A stretch of 64,000 nt of DNA from Thermoanaerobacter pseudethanolicus ATCC 33223 (GCF_000019085.1 NC_010321.1:566501-630500), one strand, 5' to 3'; positions 44,290 through 53,794 are shown, numbered from the stretch's first letter. The notes: a model not told the origin generated them from the sequence alone. Numbers and translations: made by a program.

Positions 44290-45685
44290 AATTCTGTTTT
44301 GGTTTTTTTCTGTACTTTTTTTCGGCCTAATTGCCTATTTAACTTATTTCCAAATATATGAAAGAGATAAATTAATTACTAGTTCTTATAGTGTTTACAA
44401 TCGAAGACTTATAGAACAGGAAAAAAAGATATTGCGAGGTAGTATTTTGGACAGAAATGGGATTGTGCTTGCAAAAAGCGTGCAGGTAGATGGTTTACAA
44501 AAAAGGGAATATCTAGATGGACCTGCTTTTGCCCATGTGATAGGATACAGCCGTAGAATATACCAGCAAGGAAACACAGGGATAGAAAAAGCCTATGATA
44601 GGGAACTACTTGGAATGGTAGGAAATGACCCGATGATTCTTTTGAGGAAATTAATTTTTGGAAAAGGACAAATGGGGAATAATGTTTATTTAACAATAGA
44701 TAAAACATTACAAGATATTGCTTATAAGGATATGGAGGGTAAAAAAGGAGCGGTTGTGGCTTTAAATCCAAAGACTGGTGAAATTTTAGCGATGGTTTCT
44801 ACACCTTCTTATGACCCCAATACTTTAGGAGAGAATTGGGAAGAAATAATGACAAGTTCTGAGCACGTAGTTTTAAATAGAGCTACGCAAGGTTTGTATC
44901 CTCCAGGGTCTGTCTTTAAAATTGTAACTACCGCAGCAGTTTTGACATATAACCCTGAGTTATATGACAAGACTTTTTATTGTAAAGGATATATAATTGT
45001 AGATGGTAATAGAATAAATAATTTTGGAGGTATTGCTCACGGAATAGAAGATTTTAAACAAGCTTTTTATAGGTCTTGCAACTCCTTTTTTATACAGGCT
45101 GGTTTGGATTTAGGAAGTGAAAATTTGCAAACAATAGCTTATGCTTTTGGACTAGATAAACGAGTTCCTTTAGAGATAGATACAACAAAAAATCAATTTC
45201 CTCCTATTGATGGGAAGTCTGATTTAGCTGAGACTTCTATAGGGCAAGGGAAAATGCTTGTGACACCTCTTACAATGGCCTTAGTTGCTTCTGCCGTTGC
45301 AAATGATGGGGTTATAATGAAACCCTATTTGATGAAATATGTAGCAGATCCTATTTCAGGGGCTGTCATTGAAAAAAGCACTCCTTCACAGTATTTAAAT
45401 CCTATATCAAAAAAGGTGGCAGATGCTATTAAACAATTGATGATAGGCGCAGTTAACGATAAAGAGGGGACAGGTAAAGCTGCACAAATTCCTGGTATTA
45501 CAGTTGCAGGCAAAACTGGGACTGCAGAAAATCCTCACGGTGATCCTCATGCGTGGTTTGTAGGTTTTGCCCCTGCAGAAAACCCACAGATAGTTGTAAG
45601 TGTAATAGTTGAAAATGGCGGTGAAGGTGGGAAAGTAGCAGCACCTATAGCGAGAGATATAATAAGAGCTTATTTAACTAAATGA
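44264..45685 (+). CDS. Class B penicillin-binding protein (transpeptidase)
   Basis: 473 residues with an N-terminal membrane anchor (ILFWFFSVLFFGLIAYLTYF). A short pedestal (LRGSILDRNGIVLAKS) precedes the transpeptidase domain with SxxK in YPPGSVFKIVTTAAV, SxN in FYRSCNSFFIQ and KTGT in VAGKTGTAENP. It cross-links peptidoglycan and should work with the SEDS polymerase encoded just upstream. It is shorter than PBP2 or PBP3 because the pedestal is reduced, similar to PbpA-type proteins next to FHA/FtsW genes in Gram-positives. Confidence 0.92.
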   Translation: MSNLNRNIKILFWFFSVLFFGLIAYLTYFQIYERDKLITSSYSVYNRRLIEQEKKILRGSILDRNGIVLAKSVQVDGLQKREYLDGPAFAHVIGYSRRIYQQGNTGIEKAYDRELLGMVGNDPMILLRKLIFGKGQMGNNVYLTIDKTLQDIAYKDMEGKKGAVVALNPKTGEILAMVSTPSYDPNTLGENWEEIMTSSEHVVLNRATQGLYPPGSVFKIVTTAAVLTYNPELYDKTFYCKGYIIVDGNRINNFGGIAHGIEDFKQAFYRSCNSFFIQAGLDLGSENLQTIAYAFGLDKRVPLEIDTTKNQFPPIDGKSDLAETSIGQGKMLVTPLTMALVASAVANDGVIMKPYLMKYVADPISGAVIEKSTPSQYLNPISKKVADAIKQLMIGAVNDKEGTGKAAQIPGITVAGKTGTAENPHGDPHAWFVGFAPAENPQIVVSVIVENGGEGGKVAAPIARDIIRAYLTK

Positions 45686-45702
45686 CCTGAAGGTGATGGA
45701 TA

Positions 45703-47550
45703 ATGACCATAGAAGAAAAATTAAAGCTTTTGCCTGAAAAACCTGGCGTTTATATAATGAAAGATAAAAGTGGCAAAATAATTTATGTAGGTAAAGCGGT
45801 AGTTCTCAAAAACAGAGTGAGGCAGTATTTTCAAAACAAAGAAAAACAATTGCCAAAAGTAAAAGTAATGCTTTCTCATGTAGAAGACTTTGAGTACATT
45901 GTTACTGATACTGAACTTGAAGCTTTAATGTTGGAATGCAACTTAATTAAAAAGTATAAGCCTAAGTATAATGTATTATTAAAAGATGACAAAAATTACC
46001 CCTATATTAAAGTTACAGTAAATGAAGAGTATCCCCGCATAATGTTTACGAGAAGGATTGAACCCGATGGGGCGAAATACTTCGGACCTTATAGCAGTGC
46101 CTTTGCAGTGAGGGAGACTATAAAACTTGTCAGAAAAATGTTTCCAATAAGAACATGTAACAAAAATATTGAAAAGGACATGGGTAAGGTTAGAGAATGT
46201 CTCTATTACCACATAGGATTGTGTTCTGCCCCTTGTACTAACAAAATAAATAAAGAAGATTATATAAAATTAGTTGATCAGGCAGTTCTCTTTCTTGATG
46301 GAAAGAGGGATTGGCTCATACAAAAACTTAAAGAAGATATGAAAAAAGCGGCGGAAGAATTGAGGTTCGAGGAAGCGGCGAGGATTAGAGACCAGATTTT
46401 TGCTATTGAAAGGACATCAGAAAAACAAAAGGTGGTATCAGTAGGAGAAGATGAGCAGGATATAATTTCAATGGCCCGAAGTGCGGATATTTCCTGCATA
46501 CAGGTGTTCTTTGTACGAGACGGAAAATTAAGCGGAAGAGAGCATTATTATATGAAAAATACAGAAGGGATGGAAAGAGGAGAAATAATCTCTTCTTTTA
46601 TAAAGCAATTTTATGAAGGTGCTCCTTACATTCCCAAAGAAATAATAACTGATGTGGAATTAGACGAAAGTGAGCTTCTCAGTGAATGGTTATCACAAAA
46701 GAGAGGCAATAAAGTTTTTATAACCATTCCTGTTAGAGGTAAGAAAAAAGAGCTTGTGGATATGGTTTATCAAAATGCCTTAGAAGCCCTTAAGAATGAC
46801 ATATCAATAAGAGAGGAAATTTCAAAAGCCCAGGTTGTATTAGAACTTTCTAATTTAGTGGGACTTGACTACGCCAAGAGGATTGAAGCCTATGATATTT
46901 CAAACACAAGAGGTCAAGACAATGTAGGGTCTATGGTGGTGTTTGTAGATGGAAAGCCCAAGAAAAGTCAGTACAGAAAGTTTAACATAAAATATGTAGA
47001 GGGACAAGACGATTATGAGAGTATGAGAGAGGTAATAGAAAGGCGTTTTTTACATGCCATTGAAGAAAAAGAGCTTATTGAAAAAGGTGAACTTGAAGAG
47101 GATAAGGCCAAATTTGCTGAAATGCCAGATTTAATATTTGTAGATGGTGGCATAGGGCATGTAAATGCTGTACTGCAGGTGTTAAGTGGCTTGGGGATTT
47201 CTATTCCTGTTTATGGTATGGTAAAAGATTCAAAACACAGGACTCGAGGCCTTGTATCACCTCAAGGTGAAATTGACATACCTATGACTTCAAAAGCTTT
47301 TCGCCTGATTGCTCAAATACAAGAAGAAGCTCATAGATTTGCCATAACTTTCCACAAAGAAAAGCAAAGCAAAAGATTTAAAAGCGAACTTCTCAATATC
47401 CCCGGCATAGGAGAAAAGAGGGCAAAAGCTTTATATGATGCCTTCAAATCCATAGAAGAAATAAAAAGGGCAAGTGTGGAGGACCTTAAAAAAGTGGAAG
47501 GAATGAATGAAAAAGCTGCTCAAGCTGTATATGAATATTTTAGGAAATAA
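45703..47550 (+). CDS. uvrC: Excinuclease ABC subunit C
   Basis: 615 residues. The N-terminal GIY-YIG nuclease is PGVYIMKDKSGKIIYVGKAV, followed by a UVR motif (LRFEEAARIRDQIFAIERTS), an RNase H-like endonuclease domain (IEAYDISNTRGQDNVGSMVV, DLIFVDGGIGHVNAVLQVL) and C-terminal helix-hairpin-helix repeats (LLNIPGIGEKRAKALYDAF). It makes both incisions in nucleotide excision repair. It is 18 bases after the PBP gene and downstream of uvrBA. The stop abuts a terminator followed by the second structured repeat. Confidence 0.97.
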   Translation: MTIEEKLKLLPEKPGVYIMKDKSGKIIYVGKAVVLKNRVRQYFQNKEKQLPKVKVMLSHVEDFEYIVTDTELEALMLECNLIKKYKPKYNVLLKDDKNYPYIKVTVNEEYPRIMFTRRIEPDGAKYFGPYSSAFAVRETIKLVRKMFPIRTCNKNIEKDMGKVRECLYYHIGLCSAPCTNKINKEDYIKLVDQAVLFLDGKRDWLIQKLKEDMKKAAEELRFEEAARIRDQIFAIERTSEKQKVVSVGEDEQDIISMARSADISCIQVFFVRDGKLSGREHYYMKNTEGMERGEIISSFIKQFYEGAPYIPKEIITDVELDESELLSEWLSQKRGNKVFITIPVRGKKKELVDMVYQNALEALKNDISIREEISKAQVVLELSNLVGLDYAKRIEAYDISNTRGQDNVGSMVVFVDGKPKKSQYRKFNIKYVEGQDDYESMREVIERRFLHAIEEKELIEKGELEEDKAKFAEMPDLIFVDGGIGHVNAVLQVLSGLGISIPVYGMVKDSKHRTRGLVSPQGEIDIPMTSKAFRLIAQIQEEAHRFAITFHKEKQSKRFKSELLNIPGIGEKRAKALYDAFKSIEEIKRASVEDLKKVEGMNEKAAQAVYEYFRK

Positions 47551-47551
47551 A

Positions 47552-47578
47552 AAGCGTCAAGATTTTGTCTTGACGCTT
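47552..47578 (+). terminator. Terminator after uvrC
   Basis: AAGCGTCAAGA-TTTTG-TCTTGACGCTT. Its first 16 bases (AGCGTCAAGATTTTGT) recur at 47846-47861 beyond the structured repeat. Confidence 0.8.
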
Positions 47579-47845
47579 CAGACTATAGACAAACTTTCGT
47601 AAAGGAGATATTTTGCATAAGGAGCGACTTGTTACAAAGCGATAACAAAACTTAGCAAGACCGAGGGTGGAGGCAGGGCCGAAGCCATGGATGGCGGAGG
47701 CGGGCACCTTAAGGCATGGATGCCGATTGTGCCCGGTACCCTGCCGGAACCTGAAGGTCGAGCTTTAGTTTTGTCGCTTTGGAACACCGGAGCGACGATG
47801 CAAAATATCTCCTTTGAACATTTTTTAACTTTGTCAACAAACTGG
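47579..47845. repeat. Structured ~267-bp repeat, copy 2
   Basis: Same architecture as 30235-30497. Paired arms: AAAGGAGATATTTTGCAT (47601-47618) with its complement at 47798-47815; ACAAAACT (47645) with AGTTTTGT (47767); GGCAGGG (47672) with CCCTGCC (47739); GGGCAC (47702) with GTGCCC (47729). Arms differ from copy 1 but stay complementary, while single-stranded parts such as GGGCCGAAGCCA and CACCGGAGCGA are conserved. Short open frames on both strands are by-products. Confidence 0.75.
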
Positions 47846-47861
47846 AGCGTCAAGATTTTGT

Positions 47862-48842
47862 TTAAACATAATCCAGTAACCCCCTTACAGACACATCTCC
47901 TGACATAATACTAAGTCTTTTGCCTTCTTTTGTCTCTACTACCAAACTTCCATTATTGTCAATAGTGACAGCTTTTCCTTCAATTTCACCTTCATTGGCA
48001 ATGACTTTTATCTGCCTTCCTATTGTTATGGACTTTTCAATGCATATAGGCCTTATGTATTCAAAGCCTTTTTGTAAATATGCATTATAATAAAATTCCA
48101 GGTTATTTAAAATGCTGGCGGTAAGTTTTTTCCTATCAACTTTAGAGTTGGTTTCTAAGTACAAGGAAGTGGCTTTCCCTTTTAATTCTTCAGGGAAATT
48201 GTCACAATTTACATTGACTCCAATTCCTATTATCACATAGTTTATTTTGTCAATTTCTGAACTCATCTCTGTCAATATTCCACACACTTTTTTATTGTTT
48301 AGTATTATATCATTTGGCCACTTTATTTTGCTTTCTACATGAAATACTTCTTCAATAGCTTTGACTACAGAAATTGCCGCTACTTGTGTGAGATTAAGTG
48401 CCTCCTGTGGCTGTATATTTGGTTTTAAAATGATAGACATCCAGATGCCACAGCCTTTTTGAGATATCCAACTTCTTCCTAATCGGCCTCTTCCTGCTAT
48501 CTGCTCTTCGGCAATAATTACTGTACCATCAGGAACCTTTGATGCCATTTCTTTTGCGAAGTTGTTTGTAGAATCAATGACTAACTTATGTATATAATTT
48601 TTTCCTATAAAATTTGTAGTAAGATAAGGGGATACTTCTTCATAAATTAACAAATCAGGCTCAGAAACTAACATATACCCCAGCTTGTGATGGGCTTCTA
48701 TTTGGTATCCTTCATTTTTTAATTCATTTATATGTTTCCATATAGCAGTTCTTGAGACGTTGAGTTGATCAGAAAGTTTTTGCCCAGAGATATATTCCCC
48801 TTTGTTTTCTTTTAAAAGTTTAAGAAGCTTTGACCTTAACAT
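47862..48842 (-). CDS. birA: Bifunctional biotin-[acetyl-CoA-carboxylase] ligase / biotin operon repressor
   Basis: 326 residues, class II BPL. The N-terminal winged helix GQKLSDQLNVSRTAIWKHIN binds DNA. The catalytic core has GRGRLGRSWISQKGCGIWMS (biotinyl-AMP loop) and KIKWPNDIILNNKKVCGIL. A C-terminal SH3-like cap ends in SIMSGDVSVRGLLDYV. It activates biotin to biotinyl-AMP, biotinylates carboxylase carriers and represses biotin genes. It converges with uvrC, with the structured repeat between them. The helix-turn-helix implies a regulatory role; target operators were not found here. Confidence 0.95.
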   Translation of the reverse strand: MLRSKLLKLLKENKGEYISGQKLSDQLNVSRTAIWKHINELKNEGYQIEAHHKLGYMLVSEPDLLIYEEVSPYLTTNFIGKNYIHKLVIDSTNNFAKEMASKVPDGTVIIAEEQIAGRGRLGRSWISQKGCGIWMSIILKPNIQPQEALNLTQVAAISVVKAIEEVFHVESKIKWPNDIILNNKKVCGILTEMSSEIDKINYVIIGIGVNVNCDNFPEELKGKATSLYLETNSKVDRKKLTASILNNLEFYYNAYLQKGFEYIRPICIEKSITIGRQIKVIANEGEIEGKAVTIDNNGSLVVETKEGKRLSIMSGDVSVRGLLDYV

Positions 48843-48988
48843 TTTTTCACCTCAAAAGTTTATATAGCTATAAACATATTATAATTTACATCTTCCAAGA
48901 AGAAAAGGTTTTGTCTATTTACTTATTTTACATTAAATAATATAATTGAATTAAATGCAGCGTTTTGTTGCTGGCTGGAGGTGAAAAA

Positions 48989-49906
48989 GTGGATAAGATT
49001 CCTGTTGAAACTTTGATAAAGGATTTAAATTTGGAAGTTATTGTTGAGGCCAAAAATAATAAAATAGATATAACTACAAGTGATGTAAATAGGCCGGGCT
49101 TACAATTTTCCGGCTTTTATGAGCATTTTGCTTACGAAAGAGTGCAAATCATTGGAAAAGTTGAAACAACTTTTATAGAACAGTTGCCAGATGATGTATT
49201 AGCTGAAAGAGCAGACAGGTTTTTTAATTATCCCATTCCCTGTCTTATTGTAACGAGAGATTTAAATATTCGTCAAGAGATCATAGATGCTGCGCAAAAA
49301 CACGATAGATACCTTTTAAGGACAAAAGAAGCTTCTACCAAGTTTATAAATAGATTAATTAATTACCTTGATGAAAAGTTAGCACCACAAATTACTATTC
49401 ACGGAGACCTTGTAGATGTGTATGGTATAGGTGTTCTTTTATTAGGAGAAAGTGGCATAGGTAAAAGTGAAACGGCATTAGAGCTAATCAAAAGGGGACA
49501 CCGACTGGTTGCTGATGATGCGGTGGAAATCAGCAAGATAAGTGAGGACAAGCTTCAAGGGAGTTCACCTGAGATAATAAGGCATTTTATTGAAATAAGA
49601 GGTATTGGCATACTTGACATAAAGACATTGTATGGTGTGGGTTCTGTTAGAAATTCTATGAACATAGACTTAGTTATTCAATTGGAAGAATGGGACGAAG
49701 ATAAGTACTACGACAGGTTAGGATTAGAAGACGATTATATCAAATTTTTAGATGTCAAAGTTCCAAAGCTTACTATACCTGTAAGACCAGGAAGAAATCT
49801 CGCGATAATAGTAGAAGTAGCAGCGATGAACCACAGGCAAAAACAAATGGGATACAACGCTGCTCACGAACTTAACAAAAAATTATTAAAACAAATAGGG
49901 AATTAA
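48989..49906 (+). CDS. hprK: HPr kinase/phosphorylase
   Basis: About 305 residues from GTG 48989, 5 bases after GGAGGTG; the TTG at 48965 overlaps no site. P-loop LLGESGIGKSETALELIKRG is followed by HRLVADDAVEI and the HprK signature IEIRGIGILDIKTLYG. The C-terminal IVEVAAMNHRQKQMGYNAA is family-specific. It phosphorylates Ser46 of HPr in response to fructose-1,6-bisphosphate and ATP, linking glycolytic flux to CcpA catabolite control. glk and a PHP phosphatase are in the same operon. Confidence 0.95.
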   Translation: MDKIPVETLIKDLNLEVIVEAKNNKIDITTSDVNRPGLQFSGFYEHFAYERVQIIGKVETTFIEQLPDDVLAERADRFFNYPIPCLIVTRDLNIRQEIIDAAQKHDRYLLRTKEASTKFINRLINYLDEKLAPQITIHGDLVDVYGIGVLLLGESGIGKSETALELIKRGHRLVADDAVEISKISEDKLQGSSPEIIRHFIEIRGIGILDIKTLYGVGSVRNSMNIDLVIQLEEWDEDKYYDRLGLEDDYIKFLDVKVPKLTIPVRPGRNLAIIVEVAAMNHRQKQMGYNAAHELNKKLLKQIGN

Positions 49907-49921
49907 AGGGAGAGGATAAAG

Positions 49922-50659
49922 TTGAAGTTAGTTTTGGATACTCACACTCACACAATTTCCAGCGGTCACGCTTACAGCACTATTACAGAAAACGCAAGGG
50001 AGGCTTATAAAAAAGGGCTTCAACTTATATGTATGACAGACCACGGACCTAAAATGCCAGGAGCTGCTCACCTTTGGTATTTTGGAAATTTAAAAGTGTT
50101 ACCTGAAAAAATAGAGGGGGTGGAGATATTAAAAGGGGTAGAAGTTAATATAATGGATGAAGAAGGAAATTTGGACTTACCAGAAGGAATACTTAAAAAA
50201 CTAGATATAGTGATTGCCAGTTTACATGACGTGTGTTTTGAACCAAGTGACGATATAGAAAGAAACACAAAAGCTATTATAAATGCTATAAAAAACCCTT
50301 ATGTAGATATAATAGGACATCCTGGGAATCCCATCTATCCAATAGATATTGAAAAAGTTTTAATGGCTGCTAAAGAATATGGCAAATTTATTGAAATAAA
50401 CAACAGCTCCTTTGTAAGTTCAAGAAAGGGCAGTGAAGAAAATTGTTTTCTCATTGCTAAAAAAGCGAAAGAAATGGGAGTAAAAATTGCTGTGGGAAGC
50501 GATGCACATGTAAGCTTTGATGTAGGAAGGTTTGAGGAAGCTCTCAAAGTTATTAAGAATGCCGGTATAACTGAGGATTTAGTGCTTAATACTGATGTTG
50601 GAAAAATAAAAGAATATCTTAAAGAGAAAAAACGGAAAATTGGAGGAGAGGAAGAATGA
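49922..50659 (+). CDS. PHP-domain phosphatase/phosphoesterase (YcdX-like)
   Basis: 245 residues from TTG 49922 after GGGAGAGGATAAAG. Metal ligands: VLDTHTHTISSGHAYSTI (HTH), CMTDHGPKMPGAAH (DHG), EILKGVEVNIMDEEG, IIASLHDVCF-like VIASLHDVCFEPS, IIGHPGNPIYPID and AVGSDAHVSF, giving the trinuclear PHP site. YcdX-type proteins act on small phosphoesters; the substrate is unknown. The stop overlaps the glucokinase ATG (ATGA), so the two are translationally coupled. Confidence 0.85.
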   Translation: MKLVLDTHTHTISSGHAYSTITENAREAYKKGLQLICMTDHGPKMPGAAHLWYFGNLKVLPEKIEGVEILKGVEVNIMDEEGNLDLPEGILKKLDIVIASLHDVCFEPSDDIERNTKAIINAIKNPYVDIIGHPGNPIYPIDIEKVLMAAKEYGKFIEINNSSFVSSRKGSEENCFLIAKKAKEMGVKIAVGSDAHVSFDVGRFEEALKVIKNAGITEDLVLNTDVGKIKEYLKEKKRKIGGEEE

Positions 50660-51594
50660 GAATTGGTGTTGACCTTGGAGGCACTAATATTGCTGTTGGA
50701 TTGGTAGATGAGGAAGGACGTATAGTAGCAACAGGCAGTAGACCCACAAAACCAGAAAGAGGTTATGAAGCGGTTGCCAAGGATATAGCAGAAATAGCTC
50801 TTGAGCTTATTAATAGAACTAATACTGATATAAAAGAGATTAAATCAATGGGTATTGGAGTTCCAGGAGTAGCAGACAGTGAAAAGGGTATAGTGATACG
50901 GGCAGTTAATCTTTTTTGGACAAAAGTACCTCTTGCAAAAGAAATAAGAAAATATATTGATTTGCCAATATATATGGACAATGATGCAAATGTAGCGGCT
51001 TTGGCAGAGGCGGTATTTGGTGCTGGCAGAGGTTCAAAATCATCTGTGACAATTACTTTAGGCACAGGAGTAGGGTCTGGATTTGTTCTAGATGGCAAAA
51101 TATATAACGGTGCTCACCATTTTGCACCTGAGATTGGGCACATAGTAATAGGTAACAATGGCGTAAGGTGTAATTGTGGTAAAGTTGGTTGTTTGGAAAC
51201 ATACGCTTCAGCTACTGCTTTAATAAGAGAAGGGAAAAAGGCCGCTAAAAAAGACCCTAACTCTCTTATTTTAAAATTTGCAAATGGGGATATAGAAAAT
51301 ATAACGGCTAAAAATGTAATTGATGCCGCAAAGCAGTATGATGAAGAGGCTATCAAGATTTTTAATGACTATGTCAAATATTTAGCTATTGGAATTGTAA
51401 ATGTCATAAACATGCTTGATCCTGAAGTGATAATATTAGGCGGCGGTGTCGCAAATGCGGGGGATTTTCTTATAAAGCCTCTCAAAAAAGAAGTGGCGGA
51501 GAATATTTTGTTTAAAGACCTTCCTTATGCTGACATACGAAAAGCAGAGCTTGGAAATGATGCGGGAATCATCGGTGCTGCTATACTAGGTTAA
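50656..51594 (+). CDS. glk: ROK-family glucokinase
   Basis: 312 residues. MRIGVDLGGTNIAVGLVDEE is the ATP phosphate loop. ITLGTGVGSGFVLDG, the substrate His region EIGHIVIGNNG and the zinc motif RCNCGKVGCLETYAS (CxCGxxGCxE) place it in the ROK glucokinases. It makes glucose-6-phosphate from ATP and glucose. It overlaps the PHP gene by 4 bases with GGAGGAGAGG upstream. ROK transcriptional repressors have an extra N-terminal helix-turn-helix, which is absent. Confidence 0.93.
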   Translation: MRIGVDLGGTNIAVGLVDEEGRIVATGSRPTKPERGYEAVAKDIAEIALELINRTNTDIKEIKSMGIGVPGVADSEKGIVIRAVNLFWTKVPLAKEIRKYIDLPIYMDNDANVAALAEAVFGAGRGSKSSVTITLGTGVGSGFVLDGKIYNGAHHFAPEIGHIVIGNNGVRCNCGKVGCLETYASATALIREGKKAAKKDPNSLILKFANGDIENITAKNVIDAAKQYDEEAIKIFNDYVKYLAIGIVNVINMLDPEVIILGGGVANAGDFLIKPLKKEVAENILFKDLPYADIRKAELGNDAGIIGAAILG

Positions 51595-51606
51595 AGGAGG
51601 ATAATT

Positions 51607-53085
51607 ATGAAAATATATGAAATTTACAAAAACTCAGGAGTATCGGATAACCACATTGCTATAAAATTTAAAGACAAAATTTATACTTACAGAGAAGTTG
51701 ATTTTTTAATAGATAAATACGCTTCTTTCTTTCAATCAATAGGTGTAAAAAAAGGTGATAGAGTAGCATTGAGTTTTCCCAATTGCCCTGAGTATATATT
51801 TTCTTTTATGGGGGCATCCAAGGCAGGGGCTATTGTTGTCCCATTGAACATGATGCTTACACTTGAAGAAATTGCTTATATAATTATGGAATCGGGAACA
51901 AGTACCATTGTTTTACATCCTGTAATAGCTCAAAAAATTGACAAGTCTCAATTGGGAAGATTGAACATTAAAAATGTTGTCATTTTAGATGAAAATACGA
52001 TTGCTACTATATTAAAGATGAAAGTAGCTAAACCTGTTGATGTAGAAGCTGATGAAGTTTGTGCTTATTTATATACGTCAGGGACGACTGGAAAACCAAA
52101 AGGCGCAATGCTTACTCACAATAATTTCCTTGCTGATGTAAAAGCGTTGGATGAAGTTTCTGATTTGGGACCAAACGATAATTTTTTGGCTTTATTGCCT
52201 TTATTTCACAGTTTTTCATGGACAGTTAACATACTTCTTGGGTTTTATTTAGGTTCTACTATTACGATAAAAGAAAGTTTTATGCCAAAAGATACATTGG
52301 AAACGCTAACCAATGAAGATGTAACCGTATTCTGCGGGGTGCCTTCAATGTTTGCAGTTTTAATGAGAATGGCAGAAAAAGGTCAGTTTAAAGCATTAAG
52401 GTTAGCAATATCTGGAGGAGCTCCTTTAGCTCCTGAGATACAAAGGGGATTTGAGGAAAAATTTAATTTTCCGCTTGTAGAAGGTTATGGTTTAACTGAA
52501 GCGGCTCCTGTTGCACTTTTGAATCCTTTAGAACCTGATGCTATAAGGAAACCGGGGTCTATAGGATTGCCACTTCCTTGTGTTGAAGCGAAAATAGTAG
52601 ATGAAAATGACAACGAACTTTCCGTTGGAGAAATAGGAGAGCTTGTTTTAAAAGGGCCTAATATAATGGTGGGGTATCACAACATGCCAGAAGAAACTGC
52701 CAAGACTTTAAGGGGTGGTTGGCTTCATACAGGTGACCTTGTAAAAAAAGACGAAGACGGATATTTTTATATTGTAGACAGACTAAAAGATATGATAATA
52801 TTAGGTGGATTTAATGTATATCCAAGAGAAGTAGAAGATGCTTTGTTAGAGCATCCTGATGTTTTAGAAGTGGCTGTAATAGGTGTAGGTGACCAGTTAA
52901 AGGGAGAAGAAGTCAAAGCTTTTGTGGTATTAAAAGAGGGAGCAAAAGCCGACAAAAAGGAGCTTCAACACTTTTTAAAGAATAAACTAGCATCATATAA
53001 AATTCCAAAGATTTTTGAGTTTGTACCTAAACTACCTAAGAATGCGGCAGGAAAAATAGAAAAGAAATTATTAAAAGAGATGTAA
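51607..53085 (+). CDS. Acyl-CoA synthetase (AMP-forming, long-chain type)
   Basis: 492 residues of the ANL superfamily. P-loop YLYTSGTTGKPKGAML, A5 motif VEGYGLTEAAP, A7 GWLHTGDLVKKDEDGYFYIV and the A10 lysine in LPKNAAGKIEKKLLKEM are all present. The overall pattern matches Firmicute long-chain-fatty-acid-CoA ligases. It adenylates a carboxylic acid and transfers it to CoA; chain length cannot be read. GGAGGATAATT precedes ATG 51607. Cotranscription with glk is likely from the 12-base gap. Confidence 0.9.
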   Translation: MKIYEIYKNSGVSDNHIAIKFKDKIYTYREVDFLIDKYASFFQSIGVKKGDRVALSFPNCPEYIFSFMGASKAGAIVVPLNMMLTLEEIAYIIMESGTSTIVLHPVIAQKIDKSQLGRLNIKNVVILDENTIATILKMKVAKPVDVEADEVCAYLYTSGTTGKPKGAMLTHNNFLADVKALDEVSDLGPNDNFLALLPLFHSFSWTVNILLGFYLGSTITIKESFMPKDTLETLTNEDVTVFCGVPSMFAVLMRMAEKGQFKALRLAISGGAPLAPEIQRGFEEKFNFPLVEGYGLTEAAPVALLNPLEPDAIRKPGSIGLPLPCVEAKIVDENDNELSVGEIGELVLKGPNIMVGYHNMPEETAKTLRGGWLHTGDLVKKDEDGYFYIVDRLKDMIILGGFNVYPREVEDALLEHPDVLEVAVIGVGDQLKGEEVKAFVVLKEGAKADKKELQHFLKNKLASYKIPKIFEFVPKLPKNAAGKIEKKLLKEM

Positions 53086-53098
53086 AGGTGAAAATGCA

Positions 53099-53698
53099 AT
53101 GAGAGATTCAAAACTTTATGACATAGCTTATTTTATAAGTGATTTAATGATATTAAACTTTCTGTGGATTGTATTTTCGCTTCCTATAGTGACGCTTTTT
53201 CCCTCTACAGAAGCTCTTCTTCATTCTATGCATCTTTTAAGAAAAGACGAAGGAGAAGGAGTATGGAGAGAATTTTGGAAAGCTTTTAAAAAACACTTTC
53301 ATTGGATGCTTATAAATTTTGTGGTTACTGTTGCTGTTATTTTAATACTTTATGTAGATGTAAAATTTTTTACACATCAAAACACAGCTTTTGCATACCT
53401 TCTTGCTGGTTTATTATTGTCAATAGGGTTTATGTTTTTAATTACATTAATTTATACTTTTTTGACAAGCCAATATTATGAAGGAAGTCTCTTTAACTTA
53501 TGGAAGACTTCATTTATATTAGGACTTGGACATTTACCCCAAACAATGCTTATAATTTTGACGTTGTTAGCTGCTTTTATTCTTGCCAATATTATACCAA
53601 TATTGGTTTTTATAATATTAGCAAGTGGCTCAGCTTATATAATAGATATGATTTTTGAGGGAATAATTAGGAAGTATATAAAGAAAGATGAGGAATAA
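53099..53698 (+). CDS. YesL-like DUF624 membrane protein
   Basis: 199 residues with about five hydrophobic spans. It starts MRDSKLYDIAYFISDLMILN and has FLWIVFSLPIVTLFPSTEAL then WREFWKAFKKHFHW, typical of the DUF624/YesL family. These are often near carbohydrate transport genes but have no established role. It follows the acyl-CoA ligase by 13 bases and ends before a strong terminator. Confidence 0.8.
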   Translation: MRDSKLYDIAYFISDLMILNFLWIVFSLPIVTLFPSTEALLHSMHLLRKDEGEGVWREFWKAFKKHFHWMLINFVVTVAVILILYVDVKFFTHQNTAFAYLLAGLLLSIGFMFLITLIYTFLTSQYYEGSLFNLWKTSFILGLGHLPQTMLIILTLLAAFILANIIPILVFIILASGSAYIIDMIFEGIIRKYIKKDEE

Positions 53699-53733
53699 AA
53701 TAATTAACACAGGCATTAAAATTATGTAATTTT

Positions 53734-53780
53734 TAAAAAGCTTCACCCTAATATTAATTTATAAGGGATGAAGCTTTTGT
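53734..53780 (+). terminator. Terminator after the DUF624 gene
   Basis: AAAAGCTTCACCCT and AGGGATGAAGCTTTT form an imperfect 14-bp stem around an AT-rich loop, followed by GTTATT. The falsely long start of the next gene at 53768 lies inside it. Confidence 0.75.
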
Positions 53781-53788
53781 TATTGTGG

Positions 53789-53794
53789 TATAAT
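53789..53794 (+). promoter_or_regulatory. Extended -10 box before the MEMO/AMMECR1 fusion gene
   Basis: TGGTATAAT (TGn-extended TATAAT at 53789-53794) 37 bases before the chosen ATG at 53831 and just after a terminator. No good -35 is seen. Confidence 0.5.

Noticed and set aside
47632-47908. Two ~73-residue open frames, one on each strand, across the structured repeat after uvrC
   Set aside because: They are not conserved in the copy after ugpC, lack ribosome sites, and arise from the GC-richer paired arms.
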